A DNA stretch of 64,000 nt from the NCBI RefSeq assembly GCF_900182705.1, contig NZ_FXTP01000018.1:22847-86846 (forward strand), given 5' to 3'. The notes below the pieces were generated by a model. It saw only the letters and a program-made list of their open reading frames with translations. It had not been told where the DNA came from and ran no database searches. Positions within the stretch are counted from its first letter, which is position 1. The number at the start of each line of letters is the position of its first letter. The position numbers and the translations under genes were made by a program. The stretch is from Gracilimonas mengyeensis (GTDB taxonomy: Bacteria; Bacteroidota; Rhodothermia; Balneolales; Balneolaceae). Below are positions 25,474 to 35,700 of this stretch, in pieces.

Positions 25474-25689
25474 GTGTATTAGTATGTATGTTTAGGTTAA
25501 TCCTCTATGCGGGTCTGCCCCGAACGTTAATCCTGTTCCGGATACTTTCCGGCGCCAGAACACCAAACGCAGGGTCGCCGCATATGTGTGATTCAGTTTG
25601 TTGTGGGTTATCAATTAAATGCATAATGGCTATTGGTGGATGCGTGTGCTTCCAGCCCAATAACCATTAACAAATAACGAATAACGGAA
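25474..25689 (-). promoter_or_regulatory. rpsI-rpsB spacer: possible rpsB leader plus inverted-repeat island
   Basis: The part nearest rpsB (25490-25590) is GC-richer than the rest and could form a leader RNA; ribosomal S2 leaders are known in other phyla, but I recognise no family here. The part nearest rpsI holds an inverted repeat (25606-25639 and 25656-25686) of the AATAACCATTAAC type, also found at 49551-49638. A promoter for rpsB-tsf is expected here, but no clear one was seen. Confidence 0.35.
25606..25686. repeat. inverted repeat of AATAACCATTAAC type, copy 1
   Basis: TAATGGCTATTGG on the left pairs with CCAATAACCATTA on the right at 12 of 13 positions. The right arm matches the right arm at 49606-49638 at 27 of 29 positions, so the two are copies of one dispersed element. 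Confidence 0.6.
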
Positions 25690-26076
25690 TTATCGTTTAG
25701 AGAACTGAAATTTCTTACGGGCTTTAGGCTGACCGTACTTCTTACGCTCCACCATTCTGTCGTCCCGTGTAAGCAATCCGTGTCCTTTCAGGATGCTATG
25801 GTAATCTTCGTTCTCTCCGTCTAAAGCACGTGCAAGAGCGTGAGAGATAGCACCGGCTTGTCCGGTGCTACCACCGCCACGCACAGTGATTTTGATATCG
25901 TACTGCCCTTCCGTTTCAGTAACGGTCATAGGGTGCAGCGCGATGTTACGGCGTGCTTTTACTGGAAAATATTCTTCAATAGGTTTGTTGTTGACGAGGA
26001 TTTCGCCGCTTCCCGATTGTATATACAGGCGGGCAGTAGCTGTTTTTCTTCGTCCTATGTAATTCGCTTGTGCCAT
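25690..26076 (-). CDS. rpsI: 30S ribosomal protein S9
   Basis: 128 residues, standard length. It has the N-terminal IGRRKTATARLYIQSGSGEI, the ITVRGGGSTGQAGAISHALARAL core and the invariant C-terminal KARKKFQFSKR, which reaches the ribosomal P site. It follows rplM by 21 bases in the conserved L13-S9 pair. Confidence 0.97.
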   Translation of the reverse strand: MAQANYIGRRKTATARLYIQSGSGEILVNNKPIEEYFPVKARRNIALHPMTVTETEGQYDIKITVRGGGSTGQAGAISHALARALDGENEDYHSILKGHGLLTRDDRMVERKKYGQPKARKKFQFSKR

Positions 26077-26097
26077 TAACTAGTTAATTTGGATGGA

Positions 26098-26541
26098 TTA
26101 AAGCTCAATGATTTCTGGTTCTTGTGCGGTATGCGGGTGAACAGGTCCGGCATACACTCGGAGGTTGGTAGCCAGTTTGCTCGCCAGCTTATTTTTGGGG
26201 AGCATGCCTTTTACTGCATTTGTAACTAAGAATGTCGGGTCTTTTTCCAAGGCTTCCTCTGCGGTAGTGAATTTCTCACCGCCAGGGTAGAAGGTGTGAC
26301 GGAAATATGTTTTGTCCGTCATTTTTTTCCCGCTTAGTTTCACTTTTTCGGCATTGATAACAATCACGTTATCACCCGTATCCATATGCGGAGTGAAGGT
26401 TGGCTTGTTCTTACCTCTCAAAATGCTGGCAACTACGCTGCTCAGTCTCCCCAGGGGTTGATCTTCTGCGTCTATGAGCACCCAATTCTTTTCAATATCG
26501 CTGGGTTTGGCTGAGTACGTTTTAAAACTTGTTGTGTCCAC
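26098..26541 (-). CDS. rplM: 50S ribosomal protein L13
   Basis: 147 residues, standard length. Typical segments are WVLIDAEDQPLGRLSSVVAS, GDNVIVINAEKVKLSGKK, YFRHTFYPGG and AVKGMLPKNKLA. It is first of the L13-S9-S2-EF-Ts-UMP kinase group; a candidate promoter lies 40 bases upstream. Confidence 0.97.
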   Translation of the reverse strand: MDTTSFKTYSAKPSDIEKNWVLIDAEDQPLGRLSSVVASILRGKNKPTFTPHMDTGDNVIVINAEKVKLSGKKMTDKTYFRHTFYPGGEKFTTAEEALEKDPTFLVTNAVKGMLPKNKLASKLATNLRVYAGPVHPHTAQEPEIIEL

Positions 26542-26580
26542 GATTAAACTCTGTTATTTTCATCTTATTGGAAAGTCTGA

Positions 26581-26610
26581 CAAGATAGAATAAAAAATGA
26601 TTGATTTCAA
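26581..26610 (-). promoter_or_regulatory. candidate rplM promoter
   Basis: On the minus strand TTG and TATCTTG are separated by 20 bases, close to the Bacteroidetes -33 TTG / -7 TAnnTTTG arrangement but one T short in the -7 box. The -7 box lies 40 bases before the rplM ATG. Confidence 0.4.
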
Positions 26611-26770
26611 TATCAGAAGGGCAGAAAAATAAGAATAGTTGTCCACGTTGTTAATGCGGGCAACTGCCCTATATCTTGACTCGACAAAAGTTAAAGATTA
26701 ACAAGGCCAATGTACAAGAAGAATAAGCTGATCGGCCTCTATAATAATAACTTGAAAAAAAGAGTCGGGA

Positions 26771-27451
26771 CTATTCGTTAGAGCTGCTAAGTTTTTCGGT
26801 GAGTTCTTCAACGCGTGTGGTTATGTCTTCAGCCCGGAATACACTACTGCCCGCTACCAATACTTCGGCTCCTGCTTTTGCTACTTTGGTAATATTTCTC
26901 AGGTTTACCCCGCCGTCCACTTGAATTAGGTAACTGTAGCCCTTCTCATCCCGGATGCGAGCGAGTTCTTTAATACGATCATAGGTAGCAGGTATAAAAC
27001 TTTGGCCGCCAAAGCCCGGATTTACACTCATGGCGAGTACTAAATCCGCATCACCCAAAATAGGTTCAATATTTGAGATGGTTGTGGCAGGGTTTATGGC
27101 AACTCCGGCCATCACCCCGTATTTCTTAATATTTTGGATGGTTCGGTGTAAGTGGGGGCAAGTCTCGTAGTGTACGGTGATGGAATCAGCCCCGGCTTCA
27201 ACAAAATCCTCTACAAAATTATCAGGGTTTTCAATCATCAAATGAACGTCAACAAAGGCTTCGGGCGCTGCCTTTTTAGCCGCTGCAACTACCGAAGGAC
27301 CAAAACTGATGTTGGGTACAAAATGTCCGTCCATGATATCGCAATGGATCCAGGAAGCCCCGGCTTTGGTACAATCCTGGATATTCTCTCCCAGTTTGGT
27401 GAAATCTGCTGCTAAAATGGAAGGTGCCAGAACGGGCAGTTCAAAATTCAT
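26771..27451 (-). CDS. rpe: ribulose-phosphate 3-epimerase
   Basis: Interconverts ribulose 5-phosphate and xylulose 5-phosphate in the pentose phosphate pathway. The 226-residue TIM barrel has APSILAADFTKLGE, WIHCDIMDGHFVPNISFG (His and Asp metal ligands), VDVHLMIENP, AMSVNPGFGGQSFI and QVDGGVNLRNI with its Asp. It starts seven bases after the PASTA gene and is the last gene of a seven-gene minus-strand run that begins with porU, an odd company for a metabolic enzyme. Confidence 0.96.
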   Translation of the reverse strand: MNFELPVLAPSILAADFTKLGENIQDCTKAGASWIHCDIMDGHFVPNISFGPSVVAAAKKAAPEAFVDVHLMIENPDNFVEDFVEAGADSITVHYETCPHLHRTIQNIKKYGVMAGVAINPATTISNIEPILGDADLVLAMSVNPGFGGQSFIPATYDRIKELARIRDEKGYSYLIQVDGGVNLRNITKVAKAGAEVLVAGSSVFRAEDITTRVEELTEKLSSSNE

Positions 27452-27458
27452 CTAATTG

Positions 27459-28304
27459 TCAATTATTGATGTCGGGTTGGTTATTAACAGAATCGGCTGG
27501 TTGTTCTTGTGACTGCTGGTCGGTAGAATCGATAATCACGGCCCCATCTTCACTTTGCTCAATAGCTTCATAGCGTTCAGAAATAATGAGGTCCAGGGTT
27601 TCTCCTTCTCGTAATTGTTCCTCTTTGGGAGAGTAATCAAGTACGGTGTTAGGGATTACATCCCGGGTGGGGCGGAACTGAATAGCTCCGATTCTAAATC
27701 CGGCTTCACTTAGTTTTTGCTGTGCAGTGGGGAGCCGGTCGCCTATAATTTCAGGTACTTCAATGATGCGTTCTCCGAGTCCGTCGCTTACTACTAAATC
27801 CACAACCGAACCTTTATCAACAATCGAGCCTTCCGGAATAGACTGCCGTAACACCACATTTTTAAATCTTGAAGACTCATAGCTTTTGGAGCCAACGGTG
27901 AGTCCATAATTTTGCAACTGAAGTTCCGCATTACGCAGTGATAGTTCAACCACTTTGGGTACTTCAACTTTTGGTTTGATCTGGGTGTTAACGGTTAGGT
28001 AAATCTTGCGATTGGGTTTTACAATAGTCTCGGATGCGGGGCTTTGATCAATCACATAATCAGCAGGGTAAGCTGCATTGGCGCGACGTTCCGTTACTTC
28101 GTAGCGAAGGCCATATTTCCCCAGCATACTTTCTGCTTCCGTTAGAGAAATACGTGTTACATCGGGTACAGTGATGCCTTCATTGTAGTTGGTGTAGGCA
28201 GGCATGATCACTTTATCCGCCAATAACAAAACAAGGGCACCAAACACGGCCACTGATAAAAGACCGATATACAAATATTTGCTGGTTAGTAATTTTTTAA
28301 ACAT
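27459..28304 (-). CDS. PASTA-domain membrane protein
   Basis: 281 residues. A short cytoplasmic start is followed by one membrane helix (~12-32), then three PASTA repeats of about 65-70 residues (starting near 43 VPDVTRISLTEAE, 113 VPKVVELSLRNAE and 183 VPEIIGDRLPTAQ) and an acidic/Gln-rich tail. There is no kinase domain. PASTA modules bind peptidoglycan fragments or act as scaffolds in penicillin-binding proteins and Ser/Thr kinases; stand-alone forms next to rpe are common in Bacteroidota. A cell-envelope role is the inference. Confidence 0.88.
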   Translation of the reverse strand: MFKKLLTSKYLYIGLLSVAVFGALVLLLADKVIMPAYTNYNEGITVPDVTRISLTEAESMLGKYGLRYEVTERRANAAYPADYVIDQSPASETIVKPNRKIYLTVNTQIKPKVEVPKVVELSLRNAELQLQNYGLTVGSKSYESSRFKNVVLRQSIPEGSIVDKGSVVDLVVSDGLGERIIEVPEIIGDRLPTAQQKLSEAGFRIGAIQFRPTRDVIPNTVLDYSPKEEQLREGETLDLIISERYEAIEQSEDGAVIIDSTDQQSQEQPADSVNNQPDINN

Positions 28305-28332
28305 ACCCTAAAATACAGGAAGTAAGTACAGG

Positions 28333-29355
28333 TTAAAAGTGCCAAGTCAGAGATACCTGTTCCATTTGCAACAGGTTGGCTTGGGTTTCAATGCGGCTGT
28401 TTTTCAGCTTTACTGTAATAAAGGCATCAAAGGCCGAGACAACATGATTTACTACCAATAACTTAAGAATGTTCCCTGCGATTCGGTAATTGTCGTTAAA
28501 CTCTTCGGCCCGGTCGCGCCCAGTGTAAAAAAGTCCGTTGGGTTCATCCCGGCCGTTCCACATGTATTGATAAAGAGCAGGTGCATCCTGGTTTTCGGCC
28601 GTGGTTACATTGCCGTACCAGTCTCTCCACCCCGACTGGTACTGATAATATTTACTTATGAGCTCATAATACTGCTGAGAACCATATTGGGGGAGCGTGT
28701 GCGAAAAGTTGCTACGGCGATTGCAATCCGGGGGATCATTATCCCAGCAACCAGCAGGAGTATCTAAAATAAAGGGGGTGTTATTTTCTACCGTGTGTAA
28801 CACAGAAATATTGACCTTCTGCCAGTCGGCCGGGGTATTTCCCCAGGTTGGGTTAAGGGGGCGTCCGTTTTCAAATACCATGTTGCGAAGTTGATCCAGC
28901 TGGGGCTGGCTAAGATTGTTGGCATCCGAATAACGAACCAGCCATTGAGCATAAGCCATCACGCTCCAGTTTTGATGCGTGAATTCCTCATAATTTTTTT
29001 CTTGCCGGCGGGCGGTGGCATTGCGGTCCAGGTAATAAACAATGCCGAGAACTTCTGCGGTAAAATAAAGTCCGGCTCGCACCCATTTTTTATTGAAGGC
29101 TTGACCTGAGCCCGGAACCAGTGCAGATGCCAAAAAAGCAGCACCGGCTTTTTCTCTCGGAAGACTTAAGACCGAAGAAGAGGAAGCATAACTTCCCTGG
29201 TACCTAAAATCTGAGATGTCCAGTTCTTTAGGTTTTTCTGGAGAGGAAGACTCTTCCTGTTTAAAAATCTCGTTTTGAAATGCACTCAGGTTTTGAGCTT
29301 GTATGGAGCTACAGGCCCAGAGCGTTGACAGTAAGATCAGTGTGAATCGTATCAT
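28333..29355 (-). CDS. DUF5683-like envelope protein
   Basis: 340 residues with signal peptide (MIRFTLILLSTLWACSSIQA). The central ALVPGSGQAFNKKWVRAGLY segment is the typical DUF5683 start, followed by hydrophobic GIVYYLDRNATARRQEKNYEEF. Three further aromatic-rich segments (YYELISKYYQYQSGWRDWYG) and an HVVSAFDAFITVKL stretch suggest a membrane-embedded or beta-rich protein. No enzyme motif is visible. It overlaps the upstream gluzincin/barrel gene by four bases, so translation is probably coupled. Confidence 0.7.
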   Translation of the reverse strand: MIRFTLILLSTLWACSSIQAQNLSAFQNEIFKQEESSSPEKPKELDISDFRYQGSYASSSSVLSLPREKAGAAFLASALVPGSGQAFNKKWVRAGLYFTAEVLGIVYYLDRNATARRQEKNYEEFTHQNWSVMAYAQWLVRYSDANNLSQPQLDQLRNMVFENGRPLNPTWGNTPADWQKVNISVLHTVENNTPFILDTPAGCWDNDPPDCNRRSNFSHTLPQYGSQQYYELISKYYQYQSGWRDWYGNVTTAENQDAPALYQYMWNGRDEPNGLFYTGRDRAEEFNDNYRIAGNILKLLVVNHVVSAFDAFITVKLKNSRIETQANLLQMEQVSLTWHF

Positions 29356-32300
29356 AGCAGTTCAAAGTCAAAGGTGATGCCAAAGTGAAACAAAATCTCT
29401 CGCCCATAGGTTACTTTATTATCCTGAGAGTTGGTGATGTATTCATCCGGCAAAGTCAGAGTAAAACGGTTGAGTCCATAAGATCCACTCACAAATAGCT
29501 TGAGTGGAAAAAGGTAAAATCCATTCACGGCCAGGCGAAGTTCAGCTCCAATACCTGATTTTAAATTGTTGCCTGTTTCATAAGGGCTACGCCAACCATT
29601 TCCGGTCTCAAAAAAGAAGCGTGCAAAAAGCTTGTCGATGGTATAAGGGCCGGCCTGTTTGTTGATATTCCTGAAAATAGGAGTGAACCAAGACAAGCTG
29701 GTAAAGCCAGTGGTACTTCCGGCCAGTGCAAAGTAAGGATAGCTCCGCATGCCCAAAAAGCCGCCTACATAATCCGAGTAAAAGGAATCACCGGGGCTGT
29801 TGAAATAATTGAATCCACGTATGCGCGCCTGGAAGGATTGATTGCCAAATGTTTTAAACCCATACCGCATGTGTATTTCGGCTGAATGATTGTTGGACGT
29901 TTTATAGACCGGTGAGAGTGTACCCTCTTTGATCTCGTATTCTTCCAGTAATTTAGAGGGTTGATACTGATAACGTACATAGCCTTTTAAACCCAGCGGG
30001 GCAATGTCGGCGTCGTTAGAGTACATGTAATAATCAAAATTGTAGGCCGCCGAGAAGGTAGTTCCTCTGAAATACTGCGAGGATTCACCCGGAACATCTT
30101 GCTTCAGTTCTCTGGAATAAAAATTCTCGGTAGAAACACGATATGGGCTGTAAGTTACCCCAAGTTCAAGCATGCTTCGGCGGCTTAGTTTACTTCTCAG
30201 GAAAAGTCCGGCTTCCCAAATGTCGTATTTGATGTCGGTGTTTACCGTATCGGGCAGGCATGAGGTGCAGGGGAACTCCTCAATGGTCAGTCCATTGGAT
30301 ACATTTCGGGTCATATTGTACAGCTCAAGAGCTACAGTCGGCGACCAGCTACGCTCGATAAAAGGCAAACCGCGGTGTTCCACGATCAGGAAAGCATCGC
30401 GGTCTAAACCTATCAAGCGATCGGGGCGGAAGAAGCCGCCAATGCTTTCGGCAGGCTGTGAGCCTACCCCTACCATCAACCCGCCAAATAAACTCAGCTT
30501 GTCGATTACGTCCCGGGAGGAAAAATACAGGCCGGGTTTTACATCCCTGAGCAAATTCTCCCCCAGCCCTCCAATGTCTCCGTTTTTGATGAGTGTGCCA
30601 TTACTGCCGTTCTTCTTGGTATAATTGTCGAAACGCAATACGGGGAAAATGCTGAAACCGGAGTAGGTATCGGTGTATTCGCTAAAGCGACGCTGATCGG
30701 GTGACCCTTTGGTTTCCAGGTCAAAATAATAGTTGCCGGTATCGGCTACGGCCATGGCTTTTTCATCAAAAGGCTCGATATCGGCATCGTCAAAATCGTT
30801 GAGCTCTTCGATTTTAGCCATTTCTTCGGAAGTATTTTGATAGCCTTCAGGAATATTTGGGCTGTATGAACCTGAGGTATTTTGTGCCAAAAGTTCATCC
30901 AGAGTGGAGGATTTAATCTTGTATCCTCCTTTTTGATACTCTGAGTAATACAAAAGCCCATTGTCTCCAATGTAGGGCATAAAAGCGCCGCCAAGTACGC
31001 TGGTCAGTTTCTGAGTGTCGCCGCTTTCCAGGTTCATCCGGTAAATATTAAAAATGCCATCCGGGTTGGAGGAGTAATAAAGGTATTTTCCATCGGGTCC
31101 CATACGCGGATCACGGTAGTCGATGTATTCATCTTCAAGCAGGGCATTAATCTCGCCTGATTCTATATCATAGATATAAATGTTGCGATTAGTCAGGCTT
31201 GCCGAGGCAAAATAGATCTTTGAATCGTCCTTACTCCAGGCTGGAGTAAAGATTGTTTCGCCATGTCCGTAATCAGTGAGTTGAGTAACGGAATCGGGCT
31301 GATCCGGATTAAGTATTACAAGGTTCTGTGTACCTTCATTAAACTGAATAGCCGCAATTTGTTCTCCGCCATTGCTCCACGCAGGTGATTGAATACGGGC
31401 ACTGTTGGTGAGGCGTGTACTTTCGTCTTTATCTATGTCATAAAGAAAAATGTCGCGGTAATGCTCGCCATACTTATTTTTCTTGTTGATGGCATAGGCA
31501 ATCTGATTTCCATCGGGAGAAAACGAAAATGTTGTTTCGAGAAAAGTAATCTTGGGTTCAAATGAAGTAGCGTGATTATGGGATGAGCGATACTGCATGT
31601 CATCCACTACGGCTACCTCGGTGGAATCCCCATTGGCATCAACCAAATAAAGTGATAACAAACCAAAATCGAGGAATTTGTTAGACAGGTACGCCAGTTT
31701 AGACTGATCTGGAGAGAGCTGCGGATAGAAATTATAGAATCCCAAGGGTTCTACAGTATCCGTTTCGGTGGGGGTGATGGGGGCGACGGCATCCGCATAA
31801 AATGCTTTGCGTTCGGCAATCCAGTCGTCAAAAACCTCGTAACCGTTGACGCCTGTAGCCATTTCAATAGCCTCAGAAACACGATAAACTCCCCTGGTGC
31901 CGAGTGCTTCGCTTATTTCACGTAACACATCATCGCCAAAACGGCTGGCCAGGTATATCACAAAAGCATAGCCCTGGTTGTAGACCGTTTCACGTTCCAG
32001 GCTGGTTTTAGAAGTGAAAGAGCCCATCTCATTCAGTGAAAAATAGGTGTCATTCAAAATTCGGGTGCGCAGAATCATATCTCGATGGCTGTCCCAGGTT
32101 TCATATAACAGGCCTGCGGTTTGATACTGAGCCGTTCCTTCGGCCAGCCATGCAGGAACATTTACCGTGGCAAACGGAGCGGTCACAATTCCATTCGGAA
32201 AGCCATAGAGTACATCGGGGCGGCGCACGTCTTCATAGGCCAGCCACTGCAGATAAAATGCAGGGATCTTTCGGCCGCGCTTCATGGCCTTTTGAATTTG

Positions 32301-32708
32301 TATGATATGCACGTACTCGTGGGCAATTACATTACGCAGCCAGTTGTGAGTACCGCGTAAAGGCGTATCGAGGGCGGGCAGCCAGATGTCTATTTTGTTA
32401 TCGAAAAAATACGCGGCACCGTTACTATAGTCTTCGCGGTCTTTGAGCACTATGCTTACTTTTTCATCGGGCGTGTATTCGTACAGGCTGGTAATAGGGC
32501 CATATATTTCCTCCGCAACACGAGAAACTACCTGTGCCGAGCGGCTGTTACCTTCCTGAAAATGAATCAGAAAGTTCTCACTTTCAATGGTAAACCAATC
32601 CAGGTGGTTTTGGGGATAGTCATAAAATTCGATGTCGGTTTGGGCCGAAACCGGCTGAGAGCTAAAACAAAAACCGGCGGCAATAAAGATGAATAATAGT
32701 TTTCTCAT
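29352..32708 (-). CDS. gluzincin/beta-propeller/outer-membrane-barrel protein
   Basis: 1118 residues. A signal peptide (to ~23) is followed by a peptidase-MA-like gluzincin domain with HEYVH at 130-134 and the third ligand Glu190 in WLAEGTAQY, so the zinc site is complete. A TolB/WD40-like propeller (~330-640) has repeated SPDGNQIAYA, SNGGEQIAAI, SKDDSKIYFA and GPDGKYLYYS phrases. The last ~400 residues look like a BamA-like beta-barrel ending in FHFGITFDFELL with a C-terminal hydrophobic residue. The result is a surface- or periplasm-facing protease tethered to the outer membrane. It overlaps its neighbours on both sides. Confidence 0.82.
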   Translation of the reverse strand: MRKLLFIFIAAGFCFSSQPVSAQTDIEFYDYPQNHLDWFTIESENFLIHFQEGNSRSAQVVSRVAEEIYGPITSLYEYTPDEKVSIVLKDREDYSNGAAYFFDNKIDIWLPALDTPLRGTHNWLRNVIAHEYVHIIQIQKAMKRGRKIPAFYLQWLAYEDVRRPDVLYGFPNGIVTAPFATVNVPAWLAEGTAQYQTAGLLYETWDSHRDMILRTRILNDTYFSLNEMGSFTSKTSLERETVYNQGYAFVIYLASRFGDDVLREISEALGTRGVYRVSEAIEMATGVNGYEVFDDWIAERKAFYADAVAPITPTETDTVEPLGFYNFYPQLSPDQSKLAYLSNKFLDFGLLSLYLVDANGDSTEVAVVDDMQYRSSHNHATSFEPKITFLETTFSFSPDGNQIAYAINKKNKYGEHYRDIFLYDIDKDESTRLTNSARIQSPAWSNGGEQIAAIQFNEGTQNLVILNPDQPDSVTQLTDYGHGETIFTPAWSKDDSKIYFASASLTNRNIYIYDIESGEINALLEDEYIDYRDPRMGPDGKYLYYSSNPDGIFNIYRMNLESGDTQKLTSVLGGAFMPYIGDNGLLYYSEYQKGGYKIKSSTLDELLAQNTSGSYSPNIPEGYQNTSEEMAKIEELNDFDDADIEPFDEKAMAVADTGNYYFDLETKGSPDQRRFSEYTDTYSGFSIFPVLRFDNYTKKNGSNGTLIKNGDIGGLGENLLRDVKPGLYFSSRDVIDKLSLFGGLMVGVGSQPAESIGGFFRPDRLIGLDRDAFLIVEHRGLPFIERSWSPTVALELYNMTRNVSNGLTIEEFPCTSCLPDTVNTDIKYDIWEAGLFLRSKLSRRSMLELGVTYSPYRVSTENFYSRELKQDVPGESSQYFRGTTFSAAYNFDYYMYSNDADIAPLGLKGYVRYQYQPSKLLEEYEIKEGTLSPVYKTSNNHSAEIHMRYGFKTFGNQSFQARIRGFNYFNSPGDSFYSDYVGGFLGMRSYPYFALAGSTTGFTSLSWFTPIFRNINKQAGPYTIDKLFARFFFETGNGWRSPYETGNNLKSGIGAELRLAVNGFYLFPLKLFVSGSYGLNRFTLTLPDEYITNSQDNKVTYGREILFHFGITFDFELL

Positions 32709-35700
32709 TAGTGTACAACTCCAATTTTAATGAGTTTGGTTTCTGTTTTGCCGTTTACTGTAGCTTTCACTCGGGCAATATAACCGCCGCTTCCCCAATA
32801 CTGGGTGTTAACCTGAATTTCCTGCGGGTATCCGCCGGGCGTATCTAATTGTTCTTCAAAAATGATGCGTCCACTGGTGGTAATCACCGTAATTTCAACT
32901 GTTCCACCAGGCTTGGCCACTTCAAACCGGATGTTGGTTTCGTCCGTGGCAGGGTTGGGCCAGTTGTAGGTTTCATCGCCGTTGATCACCCCGAAATCAG
33001 AAGCTTGATTATCAGCGTCGGCAAAAACACGGGCCGATACTTTATTCCAGGCTGCATTGCCGTATCTGCTTCCCCATTGTATGTTGGTGATGTTGGGGAG
33101 GGTCCACGATTTTAAAACTCCATCGTGGCTGAGGGCATATAAATGGTTATTGTAGATAACCGGATGAATGGGTTGGGTATCAGCTGATTCTACAGCGCCC
33201 ACATATAAGGGAAATCCCTCCATGAGTTTTCCGCGATTGGAATAGGCATAAATGTTGAGCGATAAACTGTCTTGACCAACCACTAAGGTTGAATATTCTG
33301 TGGCATCTCCACTGATATCGGCAACCAGTGGCGAACCTATAAACCGGACACCATCCGGTGCATCAATAGGGGTGAAGTTTTGCTGCCCTCCAATTTTGTT
33401 TTCGCCGGTAATACGGTTATGGATCTTATCAACCCTTAAAACCTGAGCATCATCCAGAATAGCAGGCCATTCTGCCTGTTCTTCTTCAAATAAAACAGAA
33501 ACAGGATTACTCATCTCAGGATCAATCAGGCTAAAGCGGTCGTTCTCAAAAACATAAGCCAGGGATCTATTCCCCAAAAGAATGCTACCTGTGTACAGTC
33601 GGTTTTCGGTACTCTGAGGGTTGAAAGTGAAGGAGGGCAGGGCCGTAAAGGTAACGCGGTTGTTTTCAGCTTCTGCATATTCTCCGCCAATCACTTCAGA
33701 TCGTTGAAAGGGGGCATTGCCTAAATCTATTATACTACCATCCGCGGCATTCAGTCCGTTTGCGGTAAAATCGGGATGAATGGTGTTGCCATCATTTGAG
33801 CTTAAAAAGCCCAGGTTGGCAGGTGCAGTTGCGGTCCAGGAAGTATCGAAAGTTGCCATACTGCTGTTCCATTGCAATGATACCACATTGATCTCGTCGG
33901 AGGCAGCAGAGGGCTTTTCTGCCAGTACCAGCTCATTGCCAATAAAAGGTTGCTGTACGGGCACATCAGTAAGCTCATACGGAGCACTTTCAGGTTGGCT
34001 GAGATTGTATGCCCAGGCACCGCTTTGGCTGGGTATCACCAGGAATGTATCCGTAGCGGTTTCATACGTAGTTAAAGAAAGGGGATAGTAATTATAATAC
34101 TCATCATCCCCGGTAAAATAATCGTTGTCTTCTGGTAGTTCTGCAGTAAATCCAGACCGGAAGAGTCCATGCTCCGGTTGCACTTCACGAAGTTTAAAAG
34201 ATGCTACCGGCAGGATGTCAGAAAACTCAAAAAACTCAAAAAAGGAGGGAGCACCAGAATTGCTTTCATTATCGGGGTAAGTATCCGGACCAAAACGGTT
34301 TTCATACAAAGAGACGCGTCGTCCTGATTCAAGTTGAGTATAGCTATCATTTCCACTCCACCAAAAATCTAACTCAGTACCAAAAGAAGCGGTGTTATTA
34401 ATAGCACCTGGTATACCAGGTCCGATATTCTGAGCTCCATCAGCTTCTTCCAGGTCTACCCCGCGACGCCAGGGATCAGCGTTTACTCTCTCGTTTGATA
34501 ATTGAGCACGAATCATAGCTTCATCAATATGCCAAATCAGAATGCCTCCATTATATAAGCGATCATCGGAAGGGTCATTTTTATCTTGAATAAAGAAGCC
34601 CCCGGGCAGACTAAAGTCAAAATTTGAGGCATCTACGAAAGTTCCAGCTTGTAAAAGGGTATCAAAGTCCGCTTGCTGGAAGACAAACGAGGTATCTTCA
34701 GCATCATTGGTAAAAGTTTGCTGAACCTCGGTTCCATCGGGCTGACGGATTGTGAAAGTAACTCCATTGCCATTTGGATCGCGATGACGGTTTTCAACCA
34801 AAAAGTATTCGGTATTGGAAAGTTCGTATTTGGCAATACTGTTGGGTTCATCCAGTGAACCGGCTGGAAGCTCAATTTCTTGCTCTCCGCCATTGGTTTG
34901 AATCACAAAGGGCGTTTCCCAACCCAGGTATATTTTCTCCCAGGCAGAAGGCTCAGGTGGCAACAAACCGTTAAAGGCAAAGAAACCTGCCCCGTCCATC
35001 AACCCAAAACGTCCGATTGCGGGATCGCCTGTTTCGGTATTAAATAGATCAGGGAGTCCCAAATGACTACCGATAGAAGCCACCAGCAGCCCATTTATGG
35101 AAAGGGAGAACACGTATTCGGTTTCGGTGATATCTTCTCCGCGGCGTGATTCCGTACGGGGAATGATCATAGAGTTGGTGACGCGAAACTGGCCGTCATT
35201 AACAGAAAATCCATTAAACCCAGGCTGATCCAGTAAACGGCCCAGATTATCCTTTCCTAAATACAGGGAGGGGATATCAAATGGGGTGATATCGAGACTG
35301 GTACCGGTAAGTTCGATATCGCGGCCCACACCGGCGTGAAAAATCACGAAAGCTGTGTTTTCGGGATTGAGTCCGGTAGCATCGAACCCTCCGTTTTCCT
35401 CTACTTGTTGCCAGGCATCCCGGGCAAGTTGCGCTACTTTTTCATTGGTAAAAGTCTCACCGGTGGGAGAGTAGGTCTCCATTTTTCGGGGAAGCTGATA
35501 CACATCGGGCAGCACCTGGTAGTTCAGGGTGAGCTGTCCATCAGAGGATTTCTCGTAGTAATTTTTAGCAAACTCGAGGTGTGCTTCAAAATACTGCTGG
35601 TTATGGGGAAGAGGCTCAATACGGACATCTTCGGCATTGCTCATGTAGGGCAATCCTTCCATTCCGTTTTCGCCAAAAATCCCGGTTCCTGAAGTCAACC

